Origin: JACCZX01 sp038216465
GTDB taxonomy: Bacteria > Pseudomonadota > Gammaproteobacteria > Burkholderiales > Burkholderiaceae_F
Assembly (NCBI GenBank): GCA_038216465.1
Contig: JBBQQC010000002.1
Location: 62,001 to 126,000 of the forward strand
Reading direction: 5' to 3'
Length of the DNA stretch: 64,000 nucleotides
In this document: positions 45,081 to 53,492 of the stretch, one piece after another
Layout of the letters: each line of letters starts with the position of its first letter
Position numbering within the stretch: the stretch's first letter is position 1
Translations under genes and position numbers: made by a program
Notes under the pieces: generated by a model
Told to the model about the DNA's origin: nothing
Database searches by the model: none
What the model saw: the letters and a program-made list of their open reading frames with translations, nothing else

Positions 45081-46433
45081 CTACTGCTCGTACGAAGGCG
45101 TCGCCTCGTACGACTCAAGCTTGCACGCACCGGGCGCCGCCTTGTCTTCGACCTCGGCCGGCGGCAACCACGCGAGGATCTTGAAGATGTCGTCCTTCTC
45201 GGCCGGCGCATCGTTGTAGCTCGCCATGTAAATGGTCTGCTGCAGCTGGTGGGTGGCCGGATTCATGTAAGCGTCGAAGTGCTGCATGCGGTCGCGCGCG
45301 CTGACCTTGAGGGTCTCGAGCTGCTTGATCACCGCGATGTTATTGGTGCTGCCGGCGCGCTCGCACGCACGGAGCAGCTCGCGCGTCGCCATGTAGCCGT
45401 TGTAATACGTGTTGCCCGGAACGCGGATCGCCATGCCCGGGAATGTCGTCTGATACTGCGTGACGAATTCCTTGACTCCCGGCAGATCGAGCCGGTAGTA
45501 CCAGTTGGTGCCGAACACGCCGAAGATCGCGTCCGGTCCGAGCCCGTACACGTCGGGCCAGTCCTGCTGGTTGTTGATCCACGCCATTTTCTTGTGCAGT
45601 CCGGCCTGGATCACCTGCTGCCGCATCGCTTTCTGATCGTCGCCGCCGACGGCTGCCGCGACGACGTCCGGCTTCAACTGCTGCAGGCGCAGCAGATACG
45701 ACGTGAAGTCGCGCGTGTTCTGCGGTATCAGGATCTCACCGATGATCTTGCCTCCGTACGCTTCGACCAGCTGGCGTGTGGCTTTGGACGTGTCGTGGCC
45801 CCACACGTAGTCGTTGGTCAACAACACCCAGTTGTTGCCGTTGACCTTCATTGCGTTCTTGACGATCGCGTGCGCGAAATTGCTGCCGTTGCCGTCCCAC
45901 ACGAACTTGGTGCGGTGGCAGTTCTGCCCGGCCTCGGTTGGCGAGCTTGAGTTCGTATTCAAGTACACGCAGCCGTACTTCTGCGCAACCTGCGAGATTG
46001 CATTGGCGACACCGGAATGCAGCGCGCCGACCAGGAAGGCAACGTTGTTGCGGGCAATCATGCGCTCCGCCACGCGCGAGCCGGTGGCCGGCGTGGTCTC
46101 AGTGTCGATATGGATCGATTCGATGGGTCTTCCAAGCACGCCGCCCTTGTCGTTGAATTCCTTAATCGCGAGCATCGCGCCGAGTCGCTCGTCAGCGCCG
46201 CTCGCCGCATACTGACCGCTGACGTCCATCGTCAGGCCGAGCACCAGAGGCTTCTTCTGCGCTGTCTGGGCCCACGCATGGTGGTGCTTCCACGGTCCGT
46301 AAAAAGGCGCGACTCCGTACAAGCCGGCGGTCGCAGCGCCCAGCGCGCTCGCCTTCAACAGGCGACGACGGCTTGTAGCGCCGGCCGCGCTCGGCCCGCT
46401 CGCGGGTTGTTGCTGTTGCTTCGGTCGTTTCAT
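45081..46433 (-). CDS. Liv-type ABC transporter substrate-binding protein
   Basis: A 450-residue receptor of the Peripla_BP_6 (LivJ/LivK-like) family. A Tat-like start SRRRLLKASALGAATAG is followed by a Gln/Thr cleavage region (about residue 57). The mature domain shows VLGLTMDVSGQYAASGADERLGAMLAIKEF, GAVGG-type loops (FLVGALHSGVANAI) and GRPIESIHIDTETTPATGS. Members bind amino acids, amides, or aromatic and sugar-derived acids. It is encoded next to LivH and catabolic enzymes including the IolC fusion, so the ligand is probably a carboxylated or polyol compound. Mature length is above the family average. Confidence 0.92.
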   Translation of the reverse strand: MKRPKQQQQPASGPSAAGATSRRRLLKASALGAATAGLYGVAPFYGPWKHHHAWAQTAQKKPLVLGLTMDVSGQYAASGADERLGAMLAIKEFNDKGGVLGRPIESIHIDTETTPATGSRVAERMIARNNVAFLVGALHSGVANAISQVAQKYGCVYLNTNSSSPTEAGQNCHRTKFVWDGNGSNFAHAIVKNAMKVNGNNWVLLTNDYVWGHDTSKATRQLVEAYGGKIIGEILIPQNTRDFTSYLLRLQQLKPDVVAAAVGGDDQKAMRQQVIQAGLHKKMAWINNQQDWPDVYGLGPDAIFGVFGTNWYYRLDLPGVKEFVTQYQTTFPGMAIRVPGNTYYNGYMATRELLRACERAGSTNNIAVIKQLETLKVSARDRMQHFDAYMNPATHQLQQTIYMASYNDAPAEKDDIFKILAWLPPAEVEDKAAPGACKLESYEATPSYEQ

Positions 46434-46490
46434 TGTCGTCTCCTGTGCGTCCTCTAAAGAGATTCGTCGCGCGCGCGGACGTCGGTGCAG

Positions 46491-47387
46491 CTAGCGCGGA
46501 ACGATCTTGATACCGTTGAGTTTCTCCTGCGCCTCGATCAACGAAGGCATGAAGCGCTCGCCGAGGCCGAGCGCCGCGGCCTGTACCAGCGATTGGTGCA
46601 CCGCCTCTCCGATGTGACTGGCTGCGCCCTGCGTTTCGGCGAGGTGTGTGTAATAGCGCATGTCCTTGCGGCCGTTTGCGATCGTGAATTTCATCCCCGT
46701 CAGATCGCCATCGACTGCCTTCGCGGCGATCATTTGAAACACACCGGAATTGACGCCGCCGGCGGTGATGACTTCGAGCAGCTTGCGTAACGACAGTCCG
46801 CTTCTGGCGGCGACGGCAAACGCTTCGGCAGTGCTGGTCGCAATCGACAGCGCAAGAAAATTGTTGACCAGCTTCAACACGTGCCCGTGGCCCGGCGGGC
46901 CGACATGAATGACGTTTTCGCAAAACGCTTTCAGCACCGGCAACAGGCGCGCGAAGCTGGCATCGTCAGCGCCGACCATCGTATTGAGCCGGCCCTCTTC
47001 GGCCTCCTTCGGTGTGCGCGCAAGCGGGGCGTCGACGAATACGACCCCGTTGTCGGCGAGGTCGGCACGAATCCGTGCGGTTGAATCGGGCTCACTCGTC
47101 GAGCAATCGACCACCAGCAGGCCGTCGCGCGCCGAGGCAAGCAGGCCGTCGGCACCGTAGATGATTTCTTCCACCTGCGGCGAGCCGGTAACGCAGAACA
47201 AGACGACATCACTCGCCGCAACCAGCGCGCGCATGTCGCTCACTTCGGTTGCTCCAGCCGCGGTCAGATCGGCGAGGTTGGCACGGTTGCGATGAACTTT
47301 GAATGCCAGTGAGTAGCCCTTGGCAAGCAGGTTCTTGGCCATGCCGTGGCCCATTAGCCCGATGCCGATGAATCCGATGCGCTCCAT
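46491..47387 (-). CDS. Beta-hydroxyacid dehydrogenase (3-hydroxyisobutyrate dehydrogenase family)
   Basis: A 298-residue NAD(P)-dependent dehydrogenase. The N-terminal nucleotide motif is IGFIGIGLMGHGMAKNLL, the substrate loop is DAPLARTPKEAEEGRL, and the catalytic Lys lies in GHVLKLVNNFLAL (about residue 171). Relatives act on 3-hydroxyisobutyrate, tartronate semialdehyde or 3-hydroxypropionate. In this cluster it may reduce or oxidise a malonate-semialdehyde-type intermediate from the IolC-aldolase step. I use the second of two ATGs (47387) because GAGGAA is then correctly spaced. It lies 7 bp after iolC. Confidence 0.9.
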   Translation of the reverse strand: MERIGFIGIGLMGHGMAKNLLAKGYSLAFKVHRNRANLADLTAAGATEVSDMRALVAASDVVLFCVTGSPQVEEIIYGADGLLASARDGLLVVDCSTSEPDSTARIRADLADNGVVFVDAPLARTPKEAEEGRLNTMVGADDASFARLLPVLKAFCENVIHVGPPGHGHVLKLVNNFLALSIATSTAEAFAVAARSGLSLRKLLEVITAGGVNSGVFQMIAAKAVDGDLTGMKFTIANGRKDMRYYTHLAETQGAASHIGEAVHQSLVQAAALGLGERFMPSLIEAQEKLNGIKIVPR

Positions 47388-47394
47388 CATTTCC

Positions 47395-49377
47395 TCAAGC
47401 TATTTGGTTTATTTTTTGCCCCAAGAGCGCCAGCGTGGCGTGCGTCCGAACGGCGTGGCGGGCGTCCGCAAAGCGCCGCACCAGTCGCAGGTAGCGCTGT
47501 GAAATTGCTTCGATGGCGGCCGCATCGTCGATCTCGCCGGTGAACCACGCGCGCGCGGTTTCACCGAATATCGTGCGTCCTACGGCAAAACCACGGCACA
47601 ACGGATGCTCGGCAGCTACAGCGAGTTGCTCCGCGAGCTCGTTGATCGGTGCGTCCAAGCCCAGCACCAGCACGCCGCGGCAATACGGATCCGCGCCCCG
47701 AATCGCCGTATTGAGCCGCGCCCATCCATCGGGGCTCGTCGGTGCCGCCAGCTTCCACCAGTCCGGTAACACGCCTTCGGCCGCGATCGCCGCCACCGCG
47801 CGCGCCAGCACTTCGTCTGTACCGCGCGTGTCGTCGACCGTGGCCGGCGGAATCACTTCAAGCAATAGTTCGCGCCCCGAATCGTCACACGCTGCGCGCA
47901 GATCGCGCAGCGTATCGATCTGTTGACGCCTAAGGTCGTCCCGCTCGTCGGCGTCAAACGCGACCAGGCACTTCGCTACATGGCGTGCCGGCCATTCGCG
48001 CAGCATCGATTGCACATTGCGGCCGTGCTCGAAGCGCAGCGGACGTGAGCCAGGGTCTTCGACCGGCCGCGCGATCCACCAGCCGGACTCGTCAAGCTCC
48101 GGCAGCAGGTCAGCGCCGTAGCGATCGTCGAGTATCAATCCACAGGTGGCACCGAGACCATCGGCGTGATAGCTGGCTCGCTGCGCGGCGCGAGCGACGA
48201 GTTGCTTGAACTCTGAGATGCGGGCCAGCGGCGTATTGAGCTCGGACGCGAGTTGCTCGAGTGGCGCACGATGATCGAAGGCGAGCGCCGCAATCCACGG
48301 CGGCGCCGGTCGCCGCGTAGTCGCACGATGCAGGCGATTCAGTGCGACGTCTTCACGCAAGCGTGGAGTCGATGAGCCGTGCTGCAAGTAGTGTTCGAGC
48401 TCGACCGCAGTCGGAATCGCAGGAGCGCATCCGTGGCGCGATACGACCAGCGCACCGCATGCGTTGGCGCGCCGGCCGCACTCGGCCAAAGACGCTTCAC
48501 ACAACCAGCCGCTGAGGAATCCAGCCATGAATGCGTCGCCCGCGCCGAGGACGTTAAAAACCTCAATCGGAAATCCGGCCACATCGATCGGTGGCGCGCC
48601 GCGCACACCCGGATAAATCGTGCAGCCTGAAGCACCGCGCTTTACAACCAGCGTGGCCGCCGACTTTCGACGCAGTGCGGCCACGGCCGCTTGTGAGTCG
48701 CTGATGTCGGCAGCAATACAGAATTCTTCCTCGGTGCCGACGATCAGATCGCACGCTGTAATGACCGCTTGCAAGCTGACGCTGACCGACGGTGCCTGCA
48801 CGTAGCGCGTTTCACCATCGGCGAGAGGTGCCAGCCCCCATAGCACCGGCCGAAAATCGATGTCGAGAATCACGCGGCCACCGGAGGCGCGCGCGGCGTC
48901 GATCGCCGCACGACACGCCGCGTTGGTTCCCGGCTGCGATAGGTGCGTTCCGGAGATCAACACCGCAGCGGCACTGGCGACAAAGCGTGGATCGACATCG
49001 GCGGCCTCGAGTGCCATGTCGGCGCAACGGTCGCGGTAAAAGAGCAGCGGGAAAGCAGTGCGGCTTCGAATGCTCAGGAACGCGAGCGCGGTCAGACGTT
49101 GCGGATCGAGCCTCACGTGGCTGACATCGACCCCCTCACGCGCCAGAGAGTCAAGCACGAAACGGCCGTTCTGCTCGTCGCCGACTCGCGTCAGCATGGC
49201 CGCCCGCAGGCCGAGCCGCGCGCAGCCGACCGCCGTGTTGGCGGGCGAGCCGCCAAGATAGCGAGCGAACGTCGTCACATCTTCGAGCCGCGCGCCGATT
49301 TGCTCGCCGTACAGGTCCACGGCGGCACGGCCGATGCAGATGACGTCGAGCTTGCGAGTTGTCGTGCGGTCTTTCAT
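47395..49377 (-). CDS. iolC: Fused 5-dehydro-2-deoxygluconokinase / DUF2090 aldolase-like protein
   Basis: A 660-residue two-domain enzyme. Residues about 1-325 are a PfkB-type sugar kinase: VICIGRAAVDLYGEQIG, GGSPANTAVGCARLG and the catalytic GAGDAFMAGFLSG. Residues about 345-650 are DUF2090, starting IAALAFDHRAPLEQLA, which resembles the IolJ-type aldolase that splits 2-deoxy-5-keto-gluconate-6-phosphate into DHAP and malonate semialdehyde. Both lower steps of the inositol pathway would thus be on one protein. I start at the ATG at 49377, which overlaps the RpiR stop as ATGA; upstream sequence in frame is the shadow of that gene. Confidence 0.93.
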   Translation of the reverse strand: MKDRTTTRKLDVICIGRAAVDLYGEQIGARLEDVTTFARYLGGSPANTAVGCARLGLRAAMLTRVGDEQNGRFVLDSLAREGVDVSHVRLDPQRLTALAFLSIRSRTAFPLLFYRDRCADMALEAADVDPRFVASAAAVLISGTHLSQPGTNAACRAAIDAARASGGRVILDIDFRPVLWGLAPLADGETRYVQAPSVSVSLQAVITACDLIVGTEEEFCIAADISDSQAAVAALRRKSAATLVVKRGASGCTIYPGVRGAPPIDVAGFPIEVFNVLGAGDAFMAGFLSGWLCEASLAECGRRANACGALVVSRHGCAPAIPTAVELEHYLQHGSSTPRLREDVALNRLHRATTRRPAPPWIAALAFDHRAPLEQLASELNTPLARISEFKQLVARAAQRASYHADGLGATCGLILDDRYGADLLPELDESGWWIARPVEDPGSRPLRFEHGRNVQSMLREWPARHVAKCLVAFDADERDDLRRQQIDTLRDLRAACDDSGRELLLEVIPPATVDDTRGTDEVLARAVAAIAAEGVLPDWWKLAAPTSPDGWARLNTAIRGADPYCRGVLVLGLDAPINELAEQLAVAAEHPLCRGFAVGRTIFGETARAWFTGEIDDAAAIEAISQRYLRLVRRFADARHAVRTHATLALLGQKINQIA

Positions 49378-50288
49378 TTGCGCCGCGCCTTTCTGCTCGC
49401 GGTCCGACCGAGTGCGCGTTGGTGCGCGCGCTCGGCGAGCAACCGATGACCGACGGCGACCACCAGGGATTGCGCGAGCACGATCGGCTCGACCAGCGAG
49501 CGGAACGCGGCACCGCCGTCGTCTCCGATCGCGAATGAAAGCGTCGCCACCCGTATCAACGGCGAAAGCTTGCTGTCGGTGATCGCAATGACTGCCGCGC
49601 CGCGTTGCCGGCACTTGCCTGCGATTTCAACCACTTCGTCGGTGTAGTTGCGAAAGCTGACTGCGATGACGACTTCATCGGCGCTGATACGAGCTGCGAA
49701 TTCGCGATTCATGCCACCGACGTTGTCGAGCAGCTGCGTGCGCACTTCGAGCTGGTTCAGCGCGTAGGCCAGGTAGGCAGCGACCGGAAACGACCGCCGT
49801 GCAGCCAGTAAGTTGATTTGCGAAGCGGTCGCGATCAATTCGACGGCCTGCGTCAACAGCCGATCGTCGATGGCGTGCTCGAAGCGCTGCAGTTCCGAGA
49901 TCGCCTGGCCCGTTTGCGCGCGAAACACCGCGCCTGGCGCCGTAGCTTTCGGTGTGCGTGATTGCAAGCGCTCGATACGCTCGCGATATGTCAGGGTGCG
50001 CGTACGCAGCTGCGTTCGAAACAGCTGACGCAGCTCGGCGAAGCCGTCGCAGCCGACTGCGGCGGCAAAGCGCACCAAGGCCGACGGCTGCACGCCGATT
50101 TGCTGTGCCAGTTGCGCTGCGGTTCCGAGTGCGAAATCCTCCGGTGCGTCCAAAGCAAAACGCGCAATGCGCTGCAGTTGGCCGGAAAGATGCGGAAAGC
50201 GGTCGGTGATTCGCTGCGCGAGCTCCTCGTAGCCACCGGGTCGAATCGCCGAGCGGCTGCGTGCGCCGGTCAGAGCTTGTGGCTGCAT
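49374..50288 (-). CDS. MurR/RpiR family transcription regulator
   Basis: A 304-residue repressor or activator of the RpiR family. The N-terminal HTH_6 domain (about residues 15-90) includes LGTAAQLAQQIGVQPSALVRFAAAVGCDGFAEL. The C-terminal SIS sugar-phosphate binding domain (about 130-280) shows INLLAARRSFPVAAYLAYAL and VVIAVSFRNYTDEVVE. It is translationally coupled to iolC and diverges from livM, so it probably controls both arms and senses a phosphorylated intermediate of the pathway. I start at the ATG at 50288 (MQPQALTG); a longer frame runs into the shared promoter region. Confidence 0.92.
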   Translation of the reverse strand: MQPQALTGARSRSAIRPGGYEELAQRITDRFPHLSGQLQRIARFALDAPEDFALGTAAQLAQQIGVQPSALVRFAAAVGCDGFAELRQLFRTQLRTRTLTYRERIERLQSRTPKATAPGAVFRAQTGQAISELQRFEHAIDDRLLTQAVELIATASQINLLAARRSFPVAAYLAYALNQLEVRTQLLDNVGGMNREFAARISADEVVIAVSFRNYTDEVVEIAGKCRQRGAAVIAITDSKLSPLIRVATLSFAIGDDGGAAFRSLVEPIVLAQSLVVAVGHRLLAERAHQRALGRTASRKARRK

Positions 50289-50329
50289 GGAAGTCGTTCG
50301 ATCAAAGCCATTGCTTGCCGGCAGATTAG

Positions 50330-50344
50330 AACGTAGATTACGTT
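50330..50344. promoter_or_regulatory. Perfect inverted repeat in RpiR/livM intergenic region
   Basis: AACGTA-GAT-TACGTT is a perfect 6-bp inverted repeat with a 3-base spacer, located 42 bp upstream of the RpiR start and about 40 bp upstream of the livM start. Its central position between divergent operons makes it a candidate operator for the RpiR regulator. Confidence 0.5.
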
Positions 50345-50356
50345 TTGTCCAGAAAC

Positions 50357-50370
50357 AGAACAAATATTCT
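50357..50370. promoter_or_regulatory. Candidate IolR-like operator (AGAA-N6-TTCT)
   Basis: AGAA-CAAATA-TTCT is an inverted repeat 13 bp before the livM start. Its layout resembles the GGAA-N6-TTCC operator that I recall being reported for the RpiR-type inositol repressor of rhizobia. Binding would block livM transcription. The match is to spacing and core bases only. Confidence 0.4.
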
Positions 50371-50383
50371 ATTGCAACCAGCG

Positions 50384-51415
50384 ATGGCGAGTGTTTCGAG
50401 TGCGGAGGCACATGCCGCCGAGGCGCCTTTTAAGGCCGCGCGCGCGCCGCGATTCGCCGTTGCGTACATCGCGGTCCTGACGCTATTCGCCACCAGTCCG
50501 CTTTGGCTGGGCGCCGTCGGTCTGTATCAATATCTGGCGCTGGAGGTTTTGATCTGGAGTCTGTACGCGCTCGGATACAACCTGCTGCTCGGCTACGGGG
50601 GCCTGCCCTCGTTCGGCCACGGCGCATTCTTCGGGGTGGGTGCGTACGCGGTGGGACTGGCGTTAAAGCACGCACATGTCGGACTGATCACCGGCATGGC
50701 CGCCGCGATCTTCGCCGCTGCGCTGTTCGGCGCGCTGGTGGCTGTGTTCATTTCGCACCGGCGCGGCATCTACTACGCGTTGATGACGATCGCCTTCGGT
50801 CAATTGGCGTGGTTCGTGTCGATCAAGTGGCACAGCGTGACCGGGGGCGAAGACGGGCTGCTGAACATTGCGCGCCCGGCGCTGGATCTGGGGTTCGTGC
50901 AGCTGTCGCTGACTTCTCACTCTGCGCTTTTTTACTTCGCGCTGGCATTGTTCGCAGTGATTGCATGGGCGCTCTGGTATTTGATCGATACGCCGTTCGG
51001 GCGCGTGCTTGGCGCGGTCAAACAGAACGAAATTAGGGCGGCGTACTGCGGCCATAACGTCTGGCTGGTCAAGTTCACCGTGTTCGTGATGTCGTGCGCG
51101 ATCGCCGGGCTTGCCGGCGGCCTGTTTGCACTGGCGCAGCAGTCGGCGTATCCGAACGTGATGAGCCTGAACAATTCCGGCTATGTCGTGATGATGGTCC
51201 TGATCGGCGGCGGGCTGGTCAGCTTCTGGGGGCCGGTGGTCGGCGCAGTGTTCTTTATCGTCGCGCGCGATCTGCTCGGGGCGTACACCGAAACCTGGCT
51301 GCTGTGGTACGGACTGCTGTTCATGGCAGTCGTGCTGTTCAAGCCGGAAGGCATCGCCGGGGCCTTCGAACAACTGCGCGGCCAGCTGCGCCGTGCACGA
51401 GCTGGGGGCGCGTAA
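50384..51415 (+). CDS. livM: Liv-type ABC transporter permease LivM
   Basis: A 343-residue membrane protein of the LivM type with about nine hydrophobic segments. Family features are YNLLLGYGGLPSFGHGAFFGVGAYAVG, the ALMTIAFGQLAWFVSIKW segment, and FVMSCAIAGLAGGLFAL; the coupling loop is GRVLGAVKQNEIRAAYCGHN. I start at the ATG at 50384; a TTG at 50345 would add 13 residues and overlap the operator region. Its stop overlaps the livG start by one base (TAATG), so livM, livG and livF are one operon divergent from the regulator. Confidence 0.93.
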   Translation: MASVSSAEAHAAEAPFKAARAPRFAVAYIAVLTLFATSPLWLGAVGLYQYLALEVLIWSLYALGYNLLLGYGGLPSFGHGAFFGVGAYAVGLALKHAHVGLITGMAAAIFAAALFGALVAVFISHRRGIYYALMTIAFGQLAWFVSIKWHSVTGGEDGLLNIARPALDLGFVQLSLTSHSALFYFALALFAVIAWALWYLIDTPFGRVLGAVKQNEIRAAYCGHNVWLVKFTVFVMSCAIAGLAGGLFALAQQSAYPNVMSLNNSGYVVMMVLIGGGLVSFWGPVVGAVFFIVARDLLGAYTETWLLWYGLLFMAVVLFKPEGIAGAFEQLRGQLRRARAGGA

Positions 51416-52155
51416 TGCCGCTGCTCGAGGCCAGCCGACTGCATAAACGATTCGGCCCACAGATCGTGCTCGACGACGTGTCGTTTGCGGTCGACACCGG
51501 CGAGCTGGCGGGAATCATCGGTCCCAACGGCGCGGGAAAGACGACGTTTTTCAATGTGCTGACCGGACGCTATCGACCCGAGCGCGGGCGCGTGACGTTC
51601 AATGGCCGTGACATCACCGGACAATCGCCGGCGCAGATTGCCCGTGCGGGAATCTCGCGGTCGTTCCAGCTGATGAATTTGTTCGACAGCTACAGCGCGC
51701 TGGACAACGTGATCGTGGCGATGCGGCCTCTGGTGAAAAAAGCCTTTCACATGACTGGACAGGTGCGTCGCGATTCGGCGTTACAGGCGCGGGCTGCCCG
51801 ACTACTCGCCGATGTCGGCCTGGCGGGCAAGGAATACGTTCCCGCCAAGGGACTCGCGTATGGCGATCGCCGGTGTCTGGAGATCGCGGTCGCACTTGCA
51901 CCGGAGCCTCGACTGTTGTTCCTCGACGAACCGACGGCGGGAATGGGAGCACAAGGCGCGCGCAGGTTGACGCAACTGATCGAGCAGCTGCGCCGTCGCA
52001 CGACAATTGTCGTGATCGAGCACGACATGCCGTTTCTGTTTCGCATTGCCGATCGAATCTCGGTGATCCAGTGGGGCCAGGTGATCGCGCAGGGGACGCC
52101 GGCCGAGCTGCGCGCCGATCCCTGGGTGGCTCGCAGCAATCTGGGCGCTGTCTGA
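51415..52155 (+). CDS. livG: Liv-type ABC transporter ATP-binding protein LivG
   Basis: A 246-residue ABC ATPase. It has Walker A GPNGAGKTT (about residues 37-45), the Q-loop region ISRSFQLMNLF, a Walker B LLFLDEPTAG, and the switch His in IEHDMPFLF. The signature motif region is unusual: LAYGDRRCLEIAVAL rather than LSYGQQ, but the LSxG-like position is recognisable. A family-specific insertion (RRDSALQARAARLLADVG) matches LivG. It lies between livM (1-bp overlap) and livF (1-bp overlap). Confidence 0.93.
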   Translation: MPLLEASRLHKRFGPQIVLDDVSFAVDTGELAGIIGPNGAGKTTFFNVLTGRYRPERGRVTFNGRDITGQSPAQIARAGISRSFQLMNLFDSYSALDNVIVAMRPLVKKAFHMTGQVRRDSALQARAARLLADVGLAGKEYVPAKGLAYGDRRCLEIAVALAPEPRLLFLDEPTAGMGAQGARRLTQLIEQLRRRTTIVVIEHDMPFLFRIADRISVIQWGQVIAQGTPAELRADPWVARSNLGAV

Positions 52156-52850
52156 TGTTGCAGTTGCACGGTATCCATACTTTCTACGGCGAGACGCAGG
52201 CGCTATTTGACGTCTCGCTGCGAGTCGAAGCCGGCGAAGTCGTCGCCTTGCTCGGTGCGACTGGGGCTGGCAAGACGACGACGCTGCGATCGATCCTCGG
52301 CCTGACTCCGGCGCGCAAAGGCACGATCCGCTTTGACGGCCGCGATGTCACGCATCAAAGCACGCACAAGATCGCGCGCGCCGGCGTCGCCTGGGTTCCG
52401 GAAGAGCGCCGCGTCGTGCCAAGCCTGACGGTTCGGCGCAATCTGTCGATCGCCGAAAAGCGCACCAAGTTCCGGCGCTGGACGATCGGCGAATGCTGCG
52501 AAATTTTCAGTGCGCTTCAGTATCTGCTCGAGCGCGACAGCGAAAACCTTTCCGGCGGTGAGATGCAGATGGTCGCGATCTCACGCGCGTTATTGGGCAG
52601 CCCGGGGCTCGTGCTGATGGACGAGCCGAGCCAGGGGCTGGCGCCGAAAGTCGTGCAGGATGTGATGCGCACCGTGCAGCGGCTGAAGAACGAGGGTGTC
52701 GGCGTGCTGCTGGTCGAACAACACGTCGGTGCGGCGCTCGATGTGGCCGATCGCGTTGTGGTGCTCGATCGCGGCGCGGTCGCGCACGAAGGTCCGGCCG
52801 CGCAGCTGCGTGACGATCCCGCGCAACGCGCGCGCTGGCTCGGGGCTTGA
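52155..52850 (+). CDS. livF: Liv-type ABC transporter ATP-binding protein LivF
   Basis: A 231-residue ABC ATPase. Walker A is GATGAGKTTTLRSI, the LivF-specific RAGVAWVPEERRVVPSLTVRRNL segment follows, then a proper signature LSGGEMQMVAISRALLG, Walker B LVLMDEPSQGLAP and the switch His in LLVEQHVG. It pairs with LivG as a heterodimer under LivH/LivM. It overlaps livG by one base. A further ABC-like gene starts 3 bp after its stop, an uncommon addition to this operon. Confidence 0.94.
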   Translation: MLQLHGIHTFYGETQALFDVSLRVEAGEVVALLGATGAGKTTTLRSILGLTPARKGTIRFDGRDVTHQSTHKIARAGVAWVPEERRVVPSLTVRRNLSIAEKRTKFRRWTIGECCEIFSALQYLLERDSENLSGGEMQMVAISRALLGSPGLVLMDEPSQGLAPKVVQDVMRTVQRLKNEGVGVLLVEQHVGAALDVADRVVVLDRGAVAHEGPAAQLRDDPAQRARWLGA

Positions 52851-52853
52851 GCG

Positions 52854-53462
52854 ATGCTGCGCGTTGCCTCGTTGCGCAAGGAATATCGAAAGAACCGCTG
52901 GGCGCGCGCACCTAGTTTTGTTCTGCAGGCCGATCTCGCGTTTGAGCGGCCGGCGATCGTCGGCGTGCTCGGACCGAACGGCTCCGGCAAGACGACGCTG
53001 TTCGAGCTGATCACGGGCTCGAATACGCCGACCGCAGGGTCGGTGCAGGTCGGCGGGCAGGACATTCACCGCGTGCGACGCAGTGAGCGCGGCCAGCTCG
53101 CGCGGCATTACCACCAGTCGTATCAGATCCGGCGCTTCCGGTCGTGGAAGCCCGAAATGCTGCTCGAGCACGCCGCGCGCGATGAGGCGCTGGTGCATCT
53201 GTTCGATGAGCCGCAGCTGAACACGCAGGACGGCTACATCGGGTTCATGTTGCGGTTTTTCGATCAGCTGCGGCGCCGTGACCGCCTGTTGTTCGTCTGC
53301 CTGCACCCGAATGAGCGATGGCAGCTCGATTTGCTGCGAGAGATCGCCGAGCGCTTTATCTTCGTCGAGCGTGGCCGCGTCAGCCAGCATGCATCGCTGG
53401 ACGACTTGATACAGATGCCCAGTGCGCGTGACTACCTCGGCCATCTGGTCGGCGCAAAATAG
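52854..53462 (+). CDS. ABC-ATPase-like protein lacking the signature motif
   Basis: A 202-residue protein encoded 3 bp after livF. Walker A is intact (GPNGSGKTTLFEL, about residue 41). A Q-loop-like region HYHQSYQIRRFRSWKPEMLLEHA follows, and then VHLFDEPQLNTQDGY as a Walker B, with FVCLHPNERWQ in the position of the switch. The LSGGQ signature and most of the helical subdomain are missing, so it is about 30-40 residues shorter than LivF. It cannot form a normal ABC sandwich dimer by itself. It may be a regulatory or partner subunit or a decaying paralogue. Confidence 0.75.
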   Translation: MLRVASLRKEYRKNRWARAPSFVLQADLAFERPAIVGVLGPNGSGKTTLFELITGSNTPTAGSVQVGGQDIHRVRRSERGQLARHYHQSYQIRRFRSWKPEMLLEHAARDEALVHLFDEPQLNTQDGYIGFMLRFFDQLRRRDRLLFVCLHPNERWQLDLLREIAERFIFVERGRVSQHASLDDLIQMPSARDYLGHLVGAK

Positions 53463-53492
53463 CGGGCTGCGGTTATCGAAGACGGAGCAGTC

